Below, in pieces: positions 9,520 through 18,618 of a DNA stretch of 28,642 nt (positions are counted from its first letter, which is position 1; each line of letters begins with the position of its first letter). Origin of the DNA: Spirogloea muscicola. Lineage: Eukaryota; Streptophyta; Zygnematophyceae; Spirogloeales; Spirogloeaceae. The position numbers and the translations under genes are program-made. Where the stretch lies: NCBI GenBank assembly GCA_009602725.1, contig WELB01000001.1, forward strand, positions 1,857,195-1,885,836, written 5' to 3'. The notes below the pieces were generated by a model that did no database searches, was not told the DNA's origin, and saw only the letters and a program-made list of their open reading frames with translations.

Positions 9520-10409
9520 GGCGCCAGACAGATTCAGATCTCAGACAGTCAGTCAGACAGAGAGCACAGGCTTTGCCCTCACCTATGTTGGGTGGCAGTC
9601 ATGGCTAGGGCGCACGGGAGCACGCGTGGCCTCAGATGTGGAGGGTAAGCCCAATGGGTGCCCGAGGCCTTCCTTGCTGCCTTGGGCCCTGGCCAGGGGA
9701 CCCGCTTCCAGGAGCCAAGTTTCTCTGACTTGAGGCTGCTTAGCAGGTTTAACTGACTCCATGGCTCCATGCACTTCTCAGGCATGTACTTGATGCTCTT
9801 CTGTATAGCAGTCAGGTAAAGGGCGTCTACAAGTACAAAAGGGAGCACAATAATGGACTACTCTCTCCACTATCCCTATCATTTGTACTTGAAGGCAGAA
9901 TAGTGGTAAATTCCTTCAAGATTGGCCACATGAACGCCTCTCGTACATTGGGAGTACCAAATATGGACCCTCCAGAGTTCCCTGCCTCCTCCTAGACCTT
10001 GTGTACATTGATCGTAATTGCATAGTGATTCCTTGCAAACCTCGCCTTGTGAATTTGAATCGCAATTGCACTGAATTTCCTTGCAAACTTCAACCTTTCC
10101 TTGACAGAGACTAGTCGATACAAGCTGCTGCAAATTGATAAGGGCAAGATGATGATGGGCATTCTCAGCCCGTTTTGGTGACTTCTATGCGAGCTTGGAA
10201 TGCGTAAGGTTTTGCAGTCAGGAGATTGGGCAAGGGGTCACCGACAAGCAATTAGACCGGCCCAACAACCTGCTAGTCACGCAAAGAATCACAACTTGGT
10301 GATGTCCACCTAGCTATAACATGACGGATGATGTATGTTGCTTGCCAGGCACAAAGTATGAAATCACCAACACTTGCACCCGCTAGTGCAGTCTGCCATC
10401 TGGCTGCTA
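9520..10409. other. Gene-poor stretch
   Basis: A minus-strand open frame at 9848-9579 ends at a good donor (AG|GTGAGG near 9580), but I could not join it to the ATG at 9519. It may be 5' untranslated sequence or an unrelated exon. A 48-base tandem duplication lies at 9997-10092. I see nothing else supportable. Confidence 0.35.
9997..10092. repeat. 48-base tandem duplication
   Basis: Two adjacent 48-base units begin CCTTGTG, share a central (GCAATTGCA-like) block and end in TTCCTTGCAAAC-like sequence. They differ at roughly a quarter of positions, so the duplication is not recent. On the minus strand they read as a VCKExxCNxD repeat inside an otherwise unconvincing frame. Confidence 0.6.
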
Positions 10410-11800
10410 TTAGTCAGAGTCCTCATCTTTCAAACGCTTCGTCTTATAGCCTGAGGACCACCAGAGGTAGGCCCCAATTCCAAGCGCAGCAATGGCGCCT
10501 GCAAATGCCACATTCATGTGGCCTGCCTCCTCCTGATTTACTGCAGGGCCCATAGCTTGCACTGTGGTTCGCTCAATATGTTGGGGAGATGGCATCGCCT
10601 GCAGCAGCAAGGAACAGCGAGGCGACACCGGTGACATGAGACTGGCTAATCCATAACACCTCCATCGTGCCTCATCGGTAGGCATGCCAGCTCACTTAGT
10701 CGGCTCCTTGTGCTCCTTCTGGCTGGACGAAGACTGCCAGTACCACACTCCCACCCCAAGAGCAACCACAGCGGCAGCAATGCCAAGATAGCTATTGCTG
10801 GTAGCTGGCTCATTGGGCTTGCTACCAAGGCCTGTCTCCGTGGAGCTGGGCATGACCTGTGAAACACAGGGCAGAGCCTGCTGCTGAGGCGCTGGACAGC
10901 ACCACTTGACAGCACGCAGGAAGTCGAGAGAAGCAGAGAGTGACGGCTTGGAGCTCTAGCGTTGCACTAGCATACCCTAGCCCTTTCCCGTGATACTGGT
11001 TGGCCTAGCTCATGTTTGACAAGCTCACTGCTGATAGCAGTCAAATAACTGAAGTCAACAAGTTCCATGACAAAACTGTGTCAGGAATTCTCCGAGCACA
11101 GCCACTGACGAGCCTGGCACTAGCACTTTGATACGCTTGACACTTGATGGCTGCAATGGTTGGTTCTGAAACTAGCTGACCTGCGGTGTGAAACTCCCAC
11201 TGACTTATGCACCTGAATCACTTGCTCACTTTCCACGGGGACAAGGTAATTCAGAGCTCAACGAGGAGAGCTGTGCATGCAATGAAGTGAATACAGGCTT
11301 AGCCTGCAAAGGGAAGCATTACCTTGGACGCAGTAGCCTTGGCAGCCTCCGCAGCCAGCTTATCAGCCCGTTCCTTCTCCAACCTCTGAGGGCGAAGCAT
11401 TGCACATGTCACCATGCAGCAGGTCAGGAGTCAGAATTTGAGGTGGACGTGGACCATGTACTCGTGTCGTCTGGACTCAAGGCCGCGCGGACTGCATGAG
11501 CTGCGGCATGCGATTGACAGGCACGACGGACAGTGACATTCCCGAGGCTGCTCCGCTCTCCAAACCTCTTGGAATCATTGCTCGAAGCTCGCAACTTTAG
11601 CAGCAAGGGGCACAATGCGTGGGCGCAAGCTGGTGCCATGTAGTGCGGCGCACCTTGATGTAGATGTTCTCAGCGGCCTTCTCCTCCTCGCTCAGCACTT
11701 TCTGCTTGTCGCTGAGGAAGCGGCGACTGGCGCTGCCAGCCCCGCCGAACACTTGCTGCCGCGCAAGCGCATGGCGGCCAAGCTGCCGCACGGAGTACAT
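10410..11800 (-). CDS. Complex I P2-like mitochondrial membrane protein, two alternative last exons
   Basis: The protein has a mitochondrial-type N-terminus (MYSVRQLGRHALARQQ, rich in Arg and without acidic residues), then KVLSEEEKAAENIYIK and RLEKERADKLAAEAAK. This resembles the small Arabidopsis protein At2g27730, reported as plant complex I subunit P2 and sometimes annotated as IF1-like. Exon 1 is 11800-11654 and exon 2 is 11385-11323; both junctions are phase 0. Two acceptors then compete. Exon 3a, 10856-10692, starts VMPSSTETG, has the helix SYLGIAAAVVALGVGVWYW and ends KEPTK (124 aa in total). Exon 3b, 10598-10410, starts AMPSPQHIE, has the helix VAFAGAIAALGIGAYLWW and ends KDEDSD (132 aa). 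Each has its own stop. The likely role is an accessory inner-membrane subunit. IF1-type ATPase regulation is the alternative for the N-terminal part alone. Confidence 0.7.
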
Positions 11801-11860
11801 GGCTCTTGCGGCCGCGCGACCCTTGCAATCGTGCTGGCAGCGGGCAACGGCCCGACCGGA

Positions 11861-11861
<1 letters not shown>

Positions 11862-11896
<35 letters not shown>
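11862..11896. repeat. GGC trinucleotide repeat in the P2-like 5' region
   Basis: About eleven GGC units lie just upstream of the P2-like start codon at 11800 (minus strand CCG/GCC). An N occurs nearby at 11946, so repeat length and flanks may be misassembled. Confidence 0.75.
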
Positions 11897-11900
<4 letters not shown>

Positions 11901-12114
11901 ATGGACGAAGGGGTGTGGTAGCGTGTACCGGCATCCCCGGCCCAANTGCAAAGGCACTGTTCGAGAACGGCATCTCCGGCCAAAGGTTTATTCCAGTAAA
12001 TCGATCCGCTTTTGCCAAGTGTCGAGGTCACCCATCCCTCCAAGGTCCCTGCCACGTCAGCGCTAGACCCGAGCAAGAGAAAAAGAAGAGAGAAGACTCC
12101 TCCAGCACTCAAGC

Positions 12115-12262
12115 TCCCTCAGACCTTGTCCATTCTTTTGGGCTGGCCTTTCCCAGCCACCAGTCAATCTGGCCGCGCTTTCTTCCAGTAGAAGAAAGTG
12201 CTCGCCCATTGAGGATAGGGGCTGGAAAAGCTAGCCCAAACAAGAATGAACAGAGTACGAGA
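12115..12262. mobile_element. Palindromic interspersed repeat
   Basis: The left half (12115-12184) is the unit that begins CAGACCTTGTCCATTC, then GGGCTGGCC, and ends TGGCCGCGCTTTC. The right half (12198-12262) is the unit GTGCTCGCCCATTGAGGAT, then GGGGCTGG, then AAGAATGAACAGAG, in the opposite sense. The outer ends are therefore inverted to each other. No coding capacity is seen. It lies in the intergenic DNA upstream of the P2-like gene. Confidence 0.6.
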
Positions 12263-12513
12263 AGGGGGCAAGGGGAAGGCGGTGGCTGTGAGGCTGTGAG
12301 GCCAGCCCAGAAATAACCTTAAGTTCGAAAGATTGATGTACTTGACAGAGTTATCCTGCAAATGCGTCTCCATATTCCGTGCAAGATGGCAAGTCGATAA
12401 GCTATGGAGCGCAGGTGGCAAGAGAGGGCAAGCCGTTGCAGAAGGCGCTGGCCACTATAAGGGACACTAAGTTACCTCACAACTGAAGCGTCATGACTTG
12501 CAACATTGTGCAT

Positions 12514-13330
12514 TCATGGTCCCTGGCCATTAGCTCGCTTGACACTCTTGACAATGTGGTTTGAAGTCTCGCTCGTGGCGCTAGACACGCTTGACCTTGA
12601 AGACTGAGCTGCTCGCCTGCAGCCTCCTCTGCTTGAGAGGATTGCCAGACTAGAGTATGCACGTTGTGGGATGTGCTTTCGGCCGAGAAGGGCTTGCCAG
12701 CAGCGCAAGCCCATCAATGTACTTGCGCCGCTCCATGTCAGGCTCTCTGCAGCAATTTGAGGCCCATGCACCCGAAAGCTCGAATTGATGGCAGGGGGTT
12801 GTCCAGTATGTGGGTATGAGTCAGAAATGTATACATATTGACCCGCAGCTACAGAGCAGGTCGGCATGGCAGCTGGTGGCTTGCACTTGTGTTTGCGCTT
12901 GTCTTTGCAATATGGCCACTCTCGCCCTCCATACTTCACTCCTACACGCCACTCCTTTTGCATCTTGCAGCTGCGTGCTTCTAGGCACGGCAGCGTTCGT
13001 GGACCTGCATATTTGCGAGAGTTCCCGAAATGGCTGGATATAAGGCACTGCGTTCAATGGATGATGATAGCCAAGTTTTAGGAAGCACAGCACAATGACT
13101 TCGCCTAACAACAATTATCTGCTTGCCTTGGCAACTCCGAGCCGGCCTTGTCCCGCAGAATTGATATGAGCTGCTTTGTATGTACTTAAGTCTGGCCCAT
13201 ACATAGCAGCGAAGGCAGTACAATCTGGTTAGTGGCATTGAGCTCCGCAGAAGCGGCAGTCGAGGGGTCCGGCCCAAGCATGCGAGTCTTGTATACCGAA
13301 GCGGGCTCTTCCAGTGTAAGGCAATGGCTT
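12514..13330 (-). other. Possible minus-strand exons, unassigned
   Basis: Several minus-strand stretches look protein-like: 12750-12660 (PDMERRKYIDGLALLASPSR), 12963-12840 (MQKEWRVGVKYGGREWPYCK, followed by a Lys/Cys-rich segment) and 13330-13210 (EEPASVYKTRMLGPDPSTAA). Two overlapping frames compete in each, and no consistent splice model was found; one candidate intron at 12656-12624 would be only about 33 bases. They could be exons of one small gene ending at 12514, or remnants. No family is recognised. Confidence 0.2.
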
Positions 13331-13433
13331 TGACTGGCATACTCCACAGCGGCTATGAAAAACACACCCGGCCAGTGTCCTCATTTTTCCTTCATATGTT
13401 CGAATGCAGCTGCTGAAATTAAAAGAGCGTATA

Positions 13434-14134
13434 CAGTCAACCCTGTCTAAGGTCATGCGGTCGGTTGGGGAGGTTTGTATAACGATACACAGGATGTAAT
13501 GGTAATGACAATCACGTGACATCACGTGCCCTTATATACACCTGGTCCCTGGTGCCGCGGTACGAAAGGTGTCGTACATATTAGTGTAGACTCTCGAACC
13601 GGCGCCTGCACTCCACCTGCACTCCAATTGCTAGCTGCAAAGCCCTTCCGCAATCCGCAATCCGCAATCCGCGCTTCCTTCCGCGATCGACTACTAGCTA
13701 CGGGATCGACCGCACAAAGTGGCCTTCAACATGACACCCGCGTTGAGCAAGTGCGGCGGCTCAAGCAGACATCCATTACAGCCTTCTCTCTTTTTCGAGT
13801 CGTCATGACGGGTTGCTTATGCCAGAGTCCTGTTCAAGGCGGCGGCAACCAGACGGCCATGTTAAAGTAGTATTTGCGCACTTTATCATTAGGCCATAAA
13901 GTACATACAGTCTTTTCCAGTCACTATATATAGTCCACTTATGCTGGTCGCGGGGTCGGATGGTCGTTCGCATGGTCCGTCCATAGGTGTAAGCTTATAT
14001 TCGAGAAAATAATAAAAGTATGGAAGTATGGAGGATTGCAACCTTAAGACTATGAACCTACTTGGTTTGCCAGAATTTGATAACGTTATATAGGATATAA
14101 GCTAGTGGAGGATAACCTTAGACAGGGTTGACTG
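13434..14134. mobile_element. 701-bp TIR transposon (mariner/pogo-like ends, non-autonomous)
   Basis: The left end at 13434-13453 reads CAGTCAACCCTGTCTAAGGT, and the right end at 14115-14134 is its exact reverse complement. Both ends are flanked by the dinucleotide TA (13432-13433 and 14135-14136). CAG-starting ends with a TA target duplication are typical of the Tc1/mariner/pogo group. The 661-base interior has no transposase-length frame, so the element would depend on an enzyme supplied elsewhere. The interior holds a triplicated seven-base unit (13649-13671) and two CACGTG boxes near its left end. The perfect ends suggest a recent insertion. Confidence 0.85.
13512..13541 (+). promoter_or_regulatory. 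Twin G-boxes with TATA-like site inside the transposon
   Basis: CACGTGACATCACGTG (13514-13529) contains two CACGTG boxes ten bases apart, followed within a few bases by TTATATACA. G-boxes are bound by bHLH and bZIP factors in plants and algae. The layout resembles a compact promoter pointing right, but no gene follows within the element. Function is inference. Confidence 0.35.
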
Positions 14135-14136
14135 TA

Positions 14137-14649
14137 CTGCAGGGGCGCCATCGAAGAAGAGAAGACGTCATTGCAGTGCAAGTCTTGTCAACAAGCAGCG
14201 GGAGCTCGTGCAGCCAAAAATTGCATGACCCCAAGCCAAGCGGCAACCCGAGAAGCGCAGCGCCTGGAGGGAGGGAGGGGCCGACGACGCGAGCGTCGCC
14301 TCTCGCGTCCGCAGCATCGTGCCGGCGGAGCGACTGCCGTTGGCTGCGGCGCCAGTTGCGGCCTGCTCGTCACCGGCGGCGGCGACCAGCCGACTCCACG
14401 AGGGCTGGCGGCGCACCTCCTTGTGGGCTGGCAGCAACGATGTTCGGCAGCCCAGCTTGGCATGCCGGTTTATGGTCCAGTTCGGGGCTGGAGCAGGTAC
14501 AAAACGTTACAGAGAGGACCAAGATAGCAGTTGACGGGGTAACAGAGCATCGCAGCCGGCCTGTCATGCTCGAAGCCAGGACACTACTCTCGTGGTGTAC
14601 TCCTGCTCATCTCTAACGAGCAAGGCAACTCGGCAACCTGTATCCAGCA
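14137..14649. other. GC-rich intergenic stretch
   Basis: A GC-rich segment (14190-14470) is open in several frames on both strands with no recognisable family. It lies between the transposon and the polyprenol reductase gene. It may be a 5' exon or untranslated region of a minus-strand gene sharing a divergent promoter with the reductase, but no ATG-started frame is convincing. Confidence 0.3.
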
Positions 14650-14721
14650 GATGGATAGGCTCAATTGGATAGAGCACCAAGCTGTGATTTGGTGGTTGAG
14701 AGTTCGAAACTTTCCAAGCAG
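14650..14721 (+). pseudogene. tRNA-like relic (possibly tRNA-Arg)
   Basis: A D-arm (GCTC, loop AATTGGATA, GAGC), an anticodon-like stem (ACCAAG...TTTGGT) with a six-base rather than seven-base loop, and a T-arm (GAGAG, loop TTCGAAA, CTTTC) occur in the correct order. The flanking seven-base blocks (GATGGAT and CAAGCAG) do not pair, so there is no acceptor stem. The arrangement fits a decayed tRNA; the GCTCAATTGGATAGAGCA string is typical of some tRNA-Arg genes. Chance resemblance is possible. Confidence 0.4.
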
Positions 14722-14746
14722 TCAGTGTTGAGCGGCGGAGCGCAAG

Positions 14747-16780
14747 ATGGAGCGCCTATTGGAGGCCTGCCTGCAGAGGGCGGACGCAGTCGAGGCCGCC
14801 CTGCGCATCTACTATGGCTCCGTCCCGCTGGTCGCCCTCGTGGCGTTCCTCCCGTCTCGCCACTGTCTGCTCCTTCGGAGCCTGGTCCTGAAGGTCGTCC
14901 TCAGAGGGAAGCTCCATCGGGAGTCTCCTCAGACTTCAGCTCCCCCTCGCTGGCCCCTTCATCAGCTCATCTCACGAGCTTGGGTAAGTGCACTGTGGTA
15001 GCTCAGCTGCTGGCCTCGCAAGCCCAAGAGGAGCTGCTCCCAAGTCATGTAAAGTGGCTCGATATGTGACAAAGAGTGGAATAAGGTCAACTGATGCCTG
15101 CCGTAGCTGGCTACCTGTGATAGGAGTGGAGTGTCCCGCAGAGCTTCTTCTCTCACTTCTACTTGCTCGGCTTCTTCTGGAATCTGTCTGTCATCGTCTG
15201 CCTTCTCCAAGATGTGAGCTCTACACGAGCCCTGCTTTATGCTACTATATTTGCAGTCTAGCAAGCAAGGGCCCACAAGTGCTTGAGAAGCGGTCTTCTC
15301 AATGCATACGCGCATATATGCTACTGCAGAAGGTGTTTCTTTTCTTTCCATGCTTTGGAGCTTCTAAGGTTCTCAAAGTAAGACCACCTTGCACTTGCTA
15401 TTCGGAGCTGCTGAGAGTTGTGCCGCAATTGCTACTTCTTGCAGCAATCAAATGATCACCTAAATGTACATTGTGGCCCAGAGGGTTGGCTGTTGCTGCT
15501 GCTTCTTCAAGTGCACCTCGCAAGGCGCGCATATGAGTCTCTCATTGTGAGCACCTATAGGAAGCAAGCGCGAATGCATATCCTTGGCTACTTACTGGCG
15601 CTGAGGTACAACTTTGCACAACTTCAGAAAGACCATATAATTGCATCTCTGGTGGTAGTATAAGAGCCTGCATTGCAACAGGTGTGGAACTTCATTCACC
15701 AATGGTTGGTACCCTTGCTTATGCAGCTTATGGAATGACAGCATAGCATAATGACTTGATTATTGATCAAACACCTGCAGCTACTATATTCTTATATCTA
15801 CAGTATTCCTCCTCCATGGCCACCGAGAGAAGACAACACGTCTGAGGCATCTTGGAGTGTGCCATCTGGTGGGTTGCTGCTTGTTTCTGTGGGGAAGTTG
15901 GCACCAACACAAGTGCCACCTTATCCTGGTGAGCTGCTTTTGCGCTATTTGCATTGCTGCTCACTAGTTTACTGTGCCGTTCCGGGAGGGTTTACGTTGA
16001 AGACTCATGTCTATGCTGTGGCAATATGCGGCAATTGGCTAGTAGTCTGTCAAACTGCAGCACAGTGGTACATCTGCTGTGGGTGTTACAATCTTTTTTC
16101 TCAGAAATACACATGAATGAGGTTGTGTCAAGTTAGGAAGCAATGGCCTGTTGCAGGCATCTTTGCGGGACTCTAGGCACTTGGAAGCCGCTGCTCAGGA
16201 GAATGAGAAGGTCTACAGAGTTCCATACGGAGACTGGTTCTACTACGTCTCGTGCCCTCACTATACTGCTGAAGTTGTGAGCTCGTGACTACAATCTTCT
16301 GGCAACCATAGCCATACTGATATGCCGTCCTGCCCTGTGGGCTAATATGCGCAAGCACCATCTAGTAGTGCTGTTCGCAGCTCTGGCCGTGAGATGGCAC
16401 AACTTCGCTGACTGGTCAGCAGCCTTGGGATGTCCTAGGTCATCTACATTGGATTCCTTGCTTCAAGTGGCTGTGGTGATGTCACTCTGTATCTCCTTCT
16501 GGCCTTTGTGGTAAGTGTTTCTTGTGCCTTGCTTACATGCCAAGTCCGTAGGAGTAAGTGAATGAGCGTCAGAGCTGTCCCTCAATTGCTACAGGGGCTA
16601 CAATTCAACGTACTGCTGTTGCAGATTGCTTCTTTACAAGACCTCATTTCCGCTTGTGCTCCTCATGTGCTGCAGTTTGCCAATTTGATCATTGTGGCCG
16701 TCCCTACTCATGCTTGGTATCGGCAGACCTTTGAGTCCTACCCTAAGAAGAGAACAGCGATGATTCCCTACTATCTTTAA
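14747..16780 (+). CDS. PPRD: Polyprenol reductase (SRD5A3/DFG10 family)
   Basis: The predicted enzyme reduces the alpha-isoprene unit of polyprenol to make dolichol for N-glycosylation in the ER membrane, using NADPH. Exons: 14747-14983 (MERLLEACLQRADAVEAALR, helix, then LKVVLRGKL), 15142-15213 (SFFSHFYLLGFFWN, the family FSHFY motif), 15445-15605 (LARRAYESLIVSTY, then ARMHILGYLLAL), 15804-15928, 16157-16276 (VYRVPYGDWFYYVSCPHYTA, the catalytic-region PYGDWF..VS.PHY motif), 16439-16510 (VIYIGFLASSGCGDVTLYLL) and 16676-16780 (HAWYRQTFESYPKKRTAMIP, family C-terminus). Phases agree at every junction except between 15928 and 16157. The exon expected there, carrying the W..HQ..CH.IL segment, was not found, so the model has a gap or the segment has diverged. 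The closest remembered relatives are Arabidopsis DFG10 and human SRD5A3. Confidence 0.9.
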
Positions 16781-16847
16781 ATCAGCCCCCTCTTCCTTGT
16801 TACTGCTTATTGTGATTGCAAAGTGCCAGACGGCCGTCAAGGATATA

Positions 16848-17483
16848 TTACACATGGCGATACTTTTCTTGCTTCTTTTGTACAGCATAGGTCAGCATGA
16901 TTAAGAAAGGGACACGTATGTCAATCCATGGCTGCCACCCTCTCTCATCTGGTGGCCTAGTCTTGCATGTTTGAACAAGATGGTCAATGTACGACATGCG
17001 CTGACACTGTTTGACATTCAGTTCTTGAACTGCATCATAATTTTGAGACGCGTTCGCGAAGCTCCCAGGTGCCCTACTAGTCAACAAGGTGGTTGGAGCT
17101 GGACATATGGGGGGCTTCTTTCGCGGCTTATAGCAGGCTCCATGGCGTGCAAGGAAGCAGCAGGTATAGCACGCTCTGTGGCTGTTGAAGCAGGCCTCTC
17201 TAGCGAGCACCTGTGTATAACAGAGGAGCAGAGCAGACAGATAAGGGAGGGCCATTGGCAGGATATAGATTTGGGATCGATGGATAGCATGTTGACATGC
17301 TACCTTGTACAAATTATGCACAGGAGTGATGTTGTTGCATGTGCGTAGACATATTGAGAGGTGCGGCAGCTTAGGGAGATGCCAGTCCTGCATGTCTGCA
17401 GCCTGCTCTGTTGCATGCCAAGTCGCATGTTTGCCTGGACAATGTAGTGGCTTGGATAGGCATCCCGTCCATATGATGCGCAC
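16848..17483 (-). CDS. Unassigned 211-codon open frame
   Basis: A single uninterrupted minus-strand frame starts at ATG 17483. Its C-terminal third looks protein-like (QNYDAVQELNVKQCQRMSYI, then RPPDERGWQPWIDIRVPF, ending EKYRHV). The N-terminal half is unusually rich in Cys and His and overlaps a plus-strand frame (16971-17348) that also looks moderately plausible (EEQSRQIREGHWQDIDLGSM). No family is recognised. By length alone such a frame is uncommon but not impossible by chance in 28 kb. It could be a real gene, a decayed one, or only its last exon could be real. Confidence 0.22.
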   Translation of the reverse strand: MRIIWTGCLSKPLHCPGKHATWHATEQAADMQDWHLPKLPHLSICLRTCNNITPVHNLYKVACQHAIHRSQIYILPMALPYLSALLLCYTQVLAREACFNSHRACYTCCFLARHGACYKPRKKPPICPAPTTLLTSRAPGSFANASQNYDAVQELNVKQCQRMSYIDHLVQTCKTRPPDERGWQPWIDIRVPFLIMLTYAVQKKQEKYRHV

Positions 17484-17528
17484 CGCGCGCCTTCTGCCAA
17501 GAGCATGAACAAGGCGAGCGTCCCCTTG

Positions 17529-17654
17529 CTGATGTCCTAGTCCTTAGAAGAAAGCGCGGCCAGATTGACTGGTGGCTGGGAAAGGCCAGCCCAAAGGAAT
17601 GGACAAGGTCTGAAGGAGCCGGAGTGCGAAGGACTAGGACTTAGACATCAGCCA
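17529..17654. mobile_element. Short TIR element
   Basis: The left end, GCTGATGTCCTAGTCCTTAG, is mirrored at the right end by AAGGACTAGGACTTAGACAT followed by CAGCC, giving imperfect inverted repeats of about 20 bases. Between them is the inverted form of the unit inserted at 7252-7355 (GCGCGGCCAGATTGACTGG, then GGCCAGCCC, then GAATGGACAAGG). This is the most complete copy of that unit in the window. No clear target duplication is seen. Confidence 0.6.
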
Positions 17655-17860
17655 GGAAACGCTCAGTAACCTCTAGTCAGGAGATGCAAGTCTGAGTAGC
17701 TAGCCGGCGGAAAGACATCGCCCTGATGGAAGCCGGAGGCCGCCGCCAAAGCTCGGTCCTTAGCACTTTTGGCTCATGCAGTCCACGCGCGGGCTGGCCG
17801 TGCTATGGCTGCTGCTTCCGGGTCTCGGCAAAGTGCCGCTTCTCCTGCTCCGAGTTACTC

Positions 17861-18117
17861 TGATCTGCTGTTGCTCACACGTGGATACTGAGCAGCCATC
17901 TGCATCTCCCTCTGCACCATCTTGCACTTTGTAGTGTAGTCCTTTTTCAGCACCTCTTTCTTTGGCTTTGAACATTGTCCATTCTTTTTGGGTTGGCTTT
18001 GCCAGCCCCTCTTCTCAATGGGCGAGCACCTTCTTAGCACTCCGGCTCCTTCAGACCTTGTGCATTCCTTTGGGCTGGCCTCTCCCAGCCACCACTTAAT
18101 GTGGCCGCGCTTTCTCT
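17861..18117. repeat. Second copy of the 7185-7461 element plus an adjoining unit
   Basis: 17861-18029 matches 7185-7461 closely (TGATCTGCTGTTGCTCACAC, CATCTGCATCTCCCTCTGCA, TTTCTTTGGCTTTGAACATT) but lacks the 104-base insertion and the left terminal arm. It is followed at once by 18031-18115, a further copy of the insertion-type unit (CACTCCGGCTCCTTCAGACC, then GTGGCCGCGCTTTC). Confidence 0.65.
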
Positions 18118-18235
18118 TTCGAACAGGCCAGACAAGGTGTCAGAACTCAAGGTTCAGCCCATCGAAGCCCCAATCCTCCAACGAGTCCTTCTGCCCACGT
18201 CTCACTCGACATCACTCCCAGGCCCCTTGCCCAGC

Positions 18236-18257
18236 CGTCGCCGCCGCCGCCGCCGCC
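18236..18257. repeat. CCG trinucleotide repeat
   Basis: About seven CGC/CCG units lie in GC-rich DNA upstream of the gene at 18619. One plus-strand frame through it is proline-rich (PSPPPPPPPVPPPPAGPP) but is not bounded by convincing exon signals, so I do not call it coding. Confidence 0.6.
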
Positions 18258-18618
18258 TGTTCCACCGCCACCTGCGGGGCCCCCTGCCGCAGCACTGGCC
18301 CGCAGATAACATTGGAAAGCGCAGACTCCACTTCATCCCCCACGCAACGGGCCTTGCCGAAACCGAATTGCCCTTGCGCGCTCTGGCCAGGCAGGTCCGA
18401 GCTGGCATGGCCGCGGCCCGGAAGCGAGGCTGCCCGTGGCGGCTTGCGGCTGCATGACTCTCCGCGGAGCCCGACGCCGTGGCGGCCGCCGCCGTCGTCG
18501 CGCCTGGATGGCGTCCCGGTGCTCTCGCCCGCGGGCTGGCTGGCCCACTATCGGACCTGAACGCTACCTTCTCCTGAGCTAGGCGGGCGCTCTGCGGCGG
18601 CACACGGCCGCGACACAC

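Noticed and set aside
11597-12112. 171-codon minus-strand frame extending upstream of the P2-like start
   Set aside because: The extension crosses the N and the GGC repeat and gives low-complexity alanine. The ATG at 11800 gives a normal mitochondrial presequence.
15655-15735. Possible polyprenol reductase exon reading VWNFIHQWLVPLL
   Set aside because: It has an HQ pair like the missing motif but lies between exons already joined in phase, and in the wrong order for the family.
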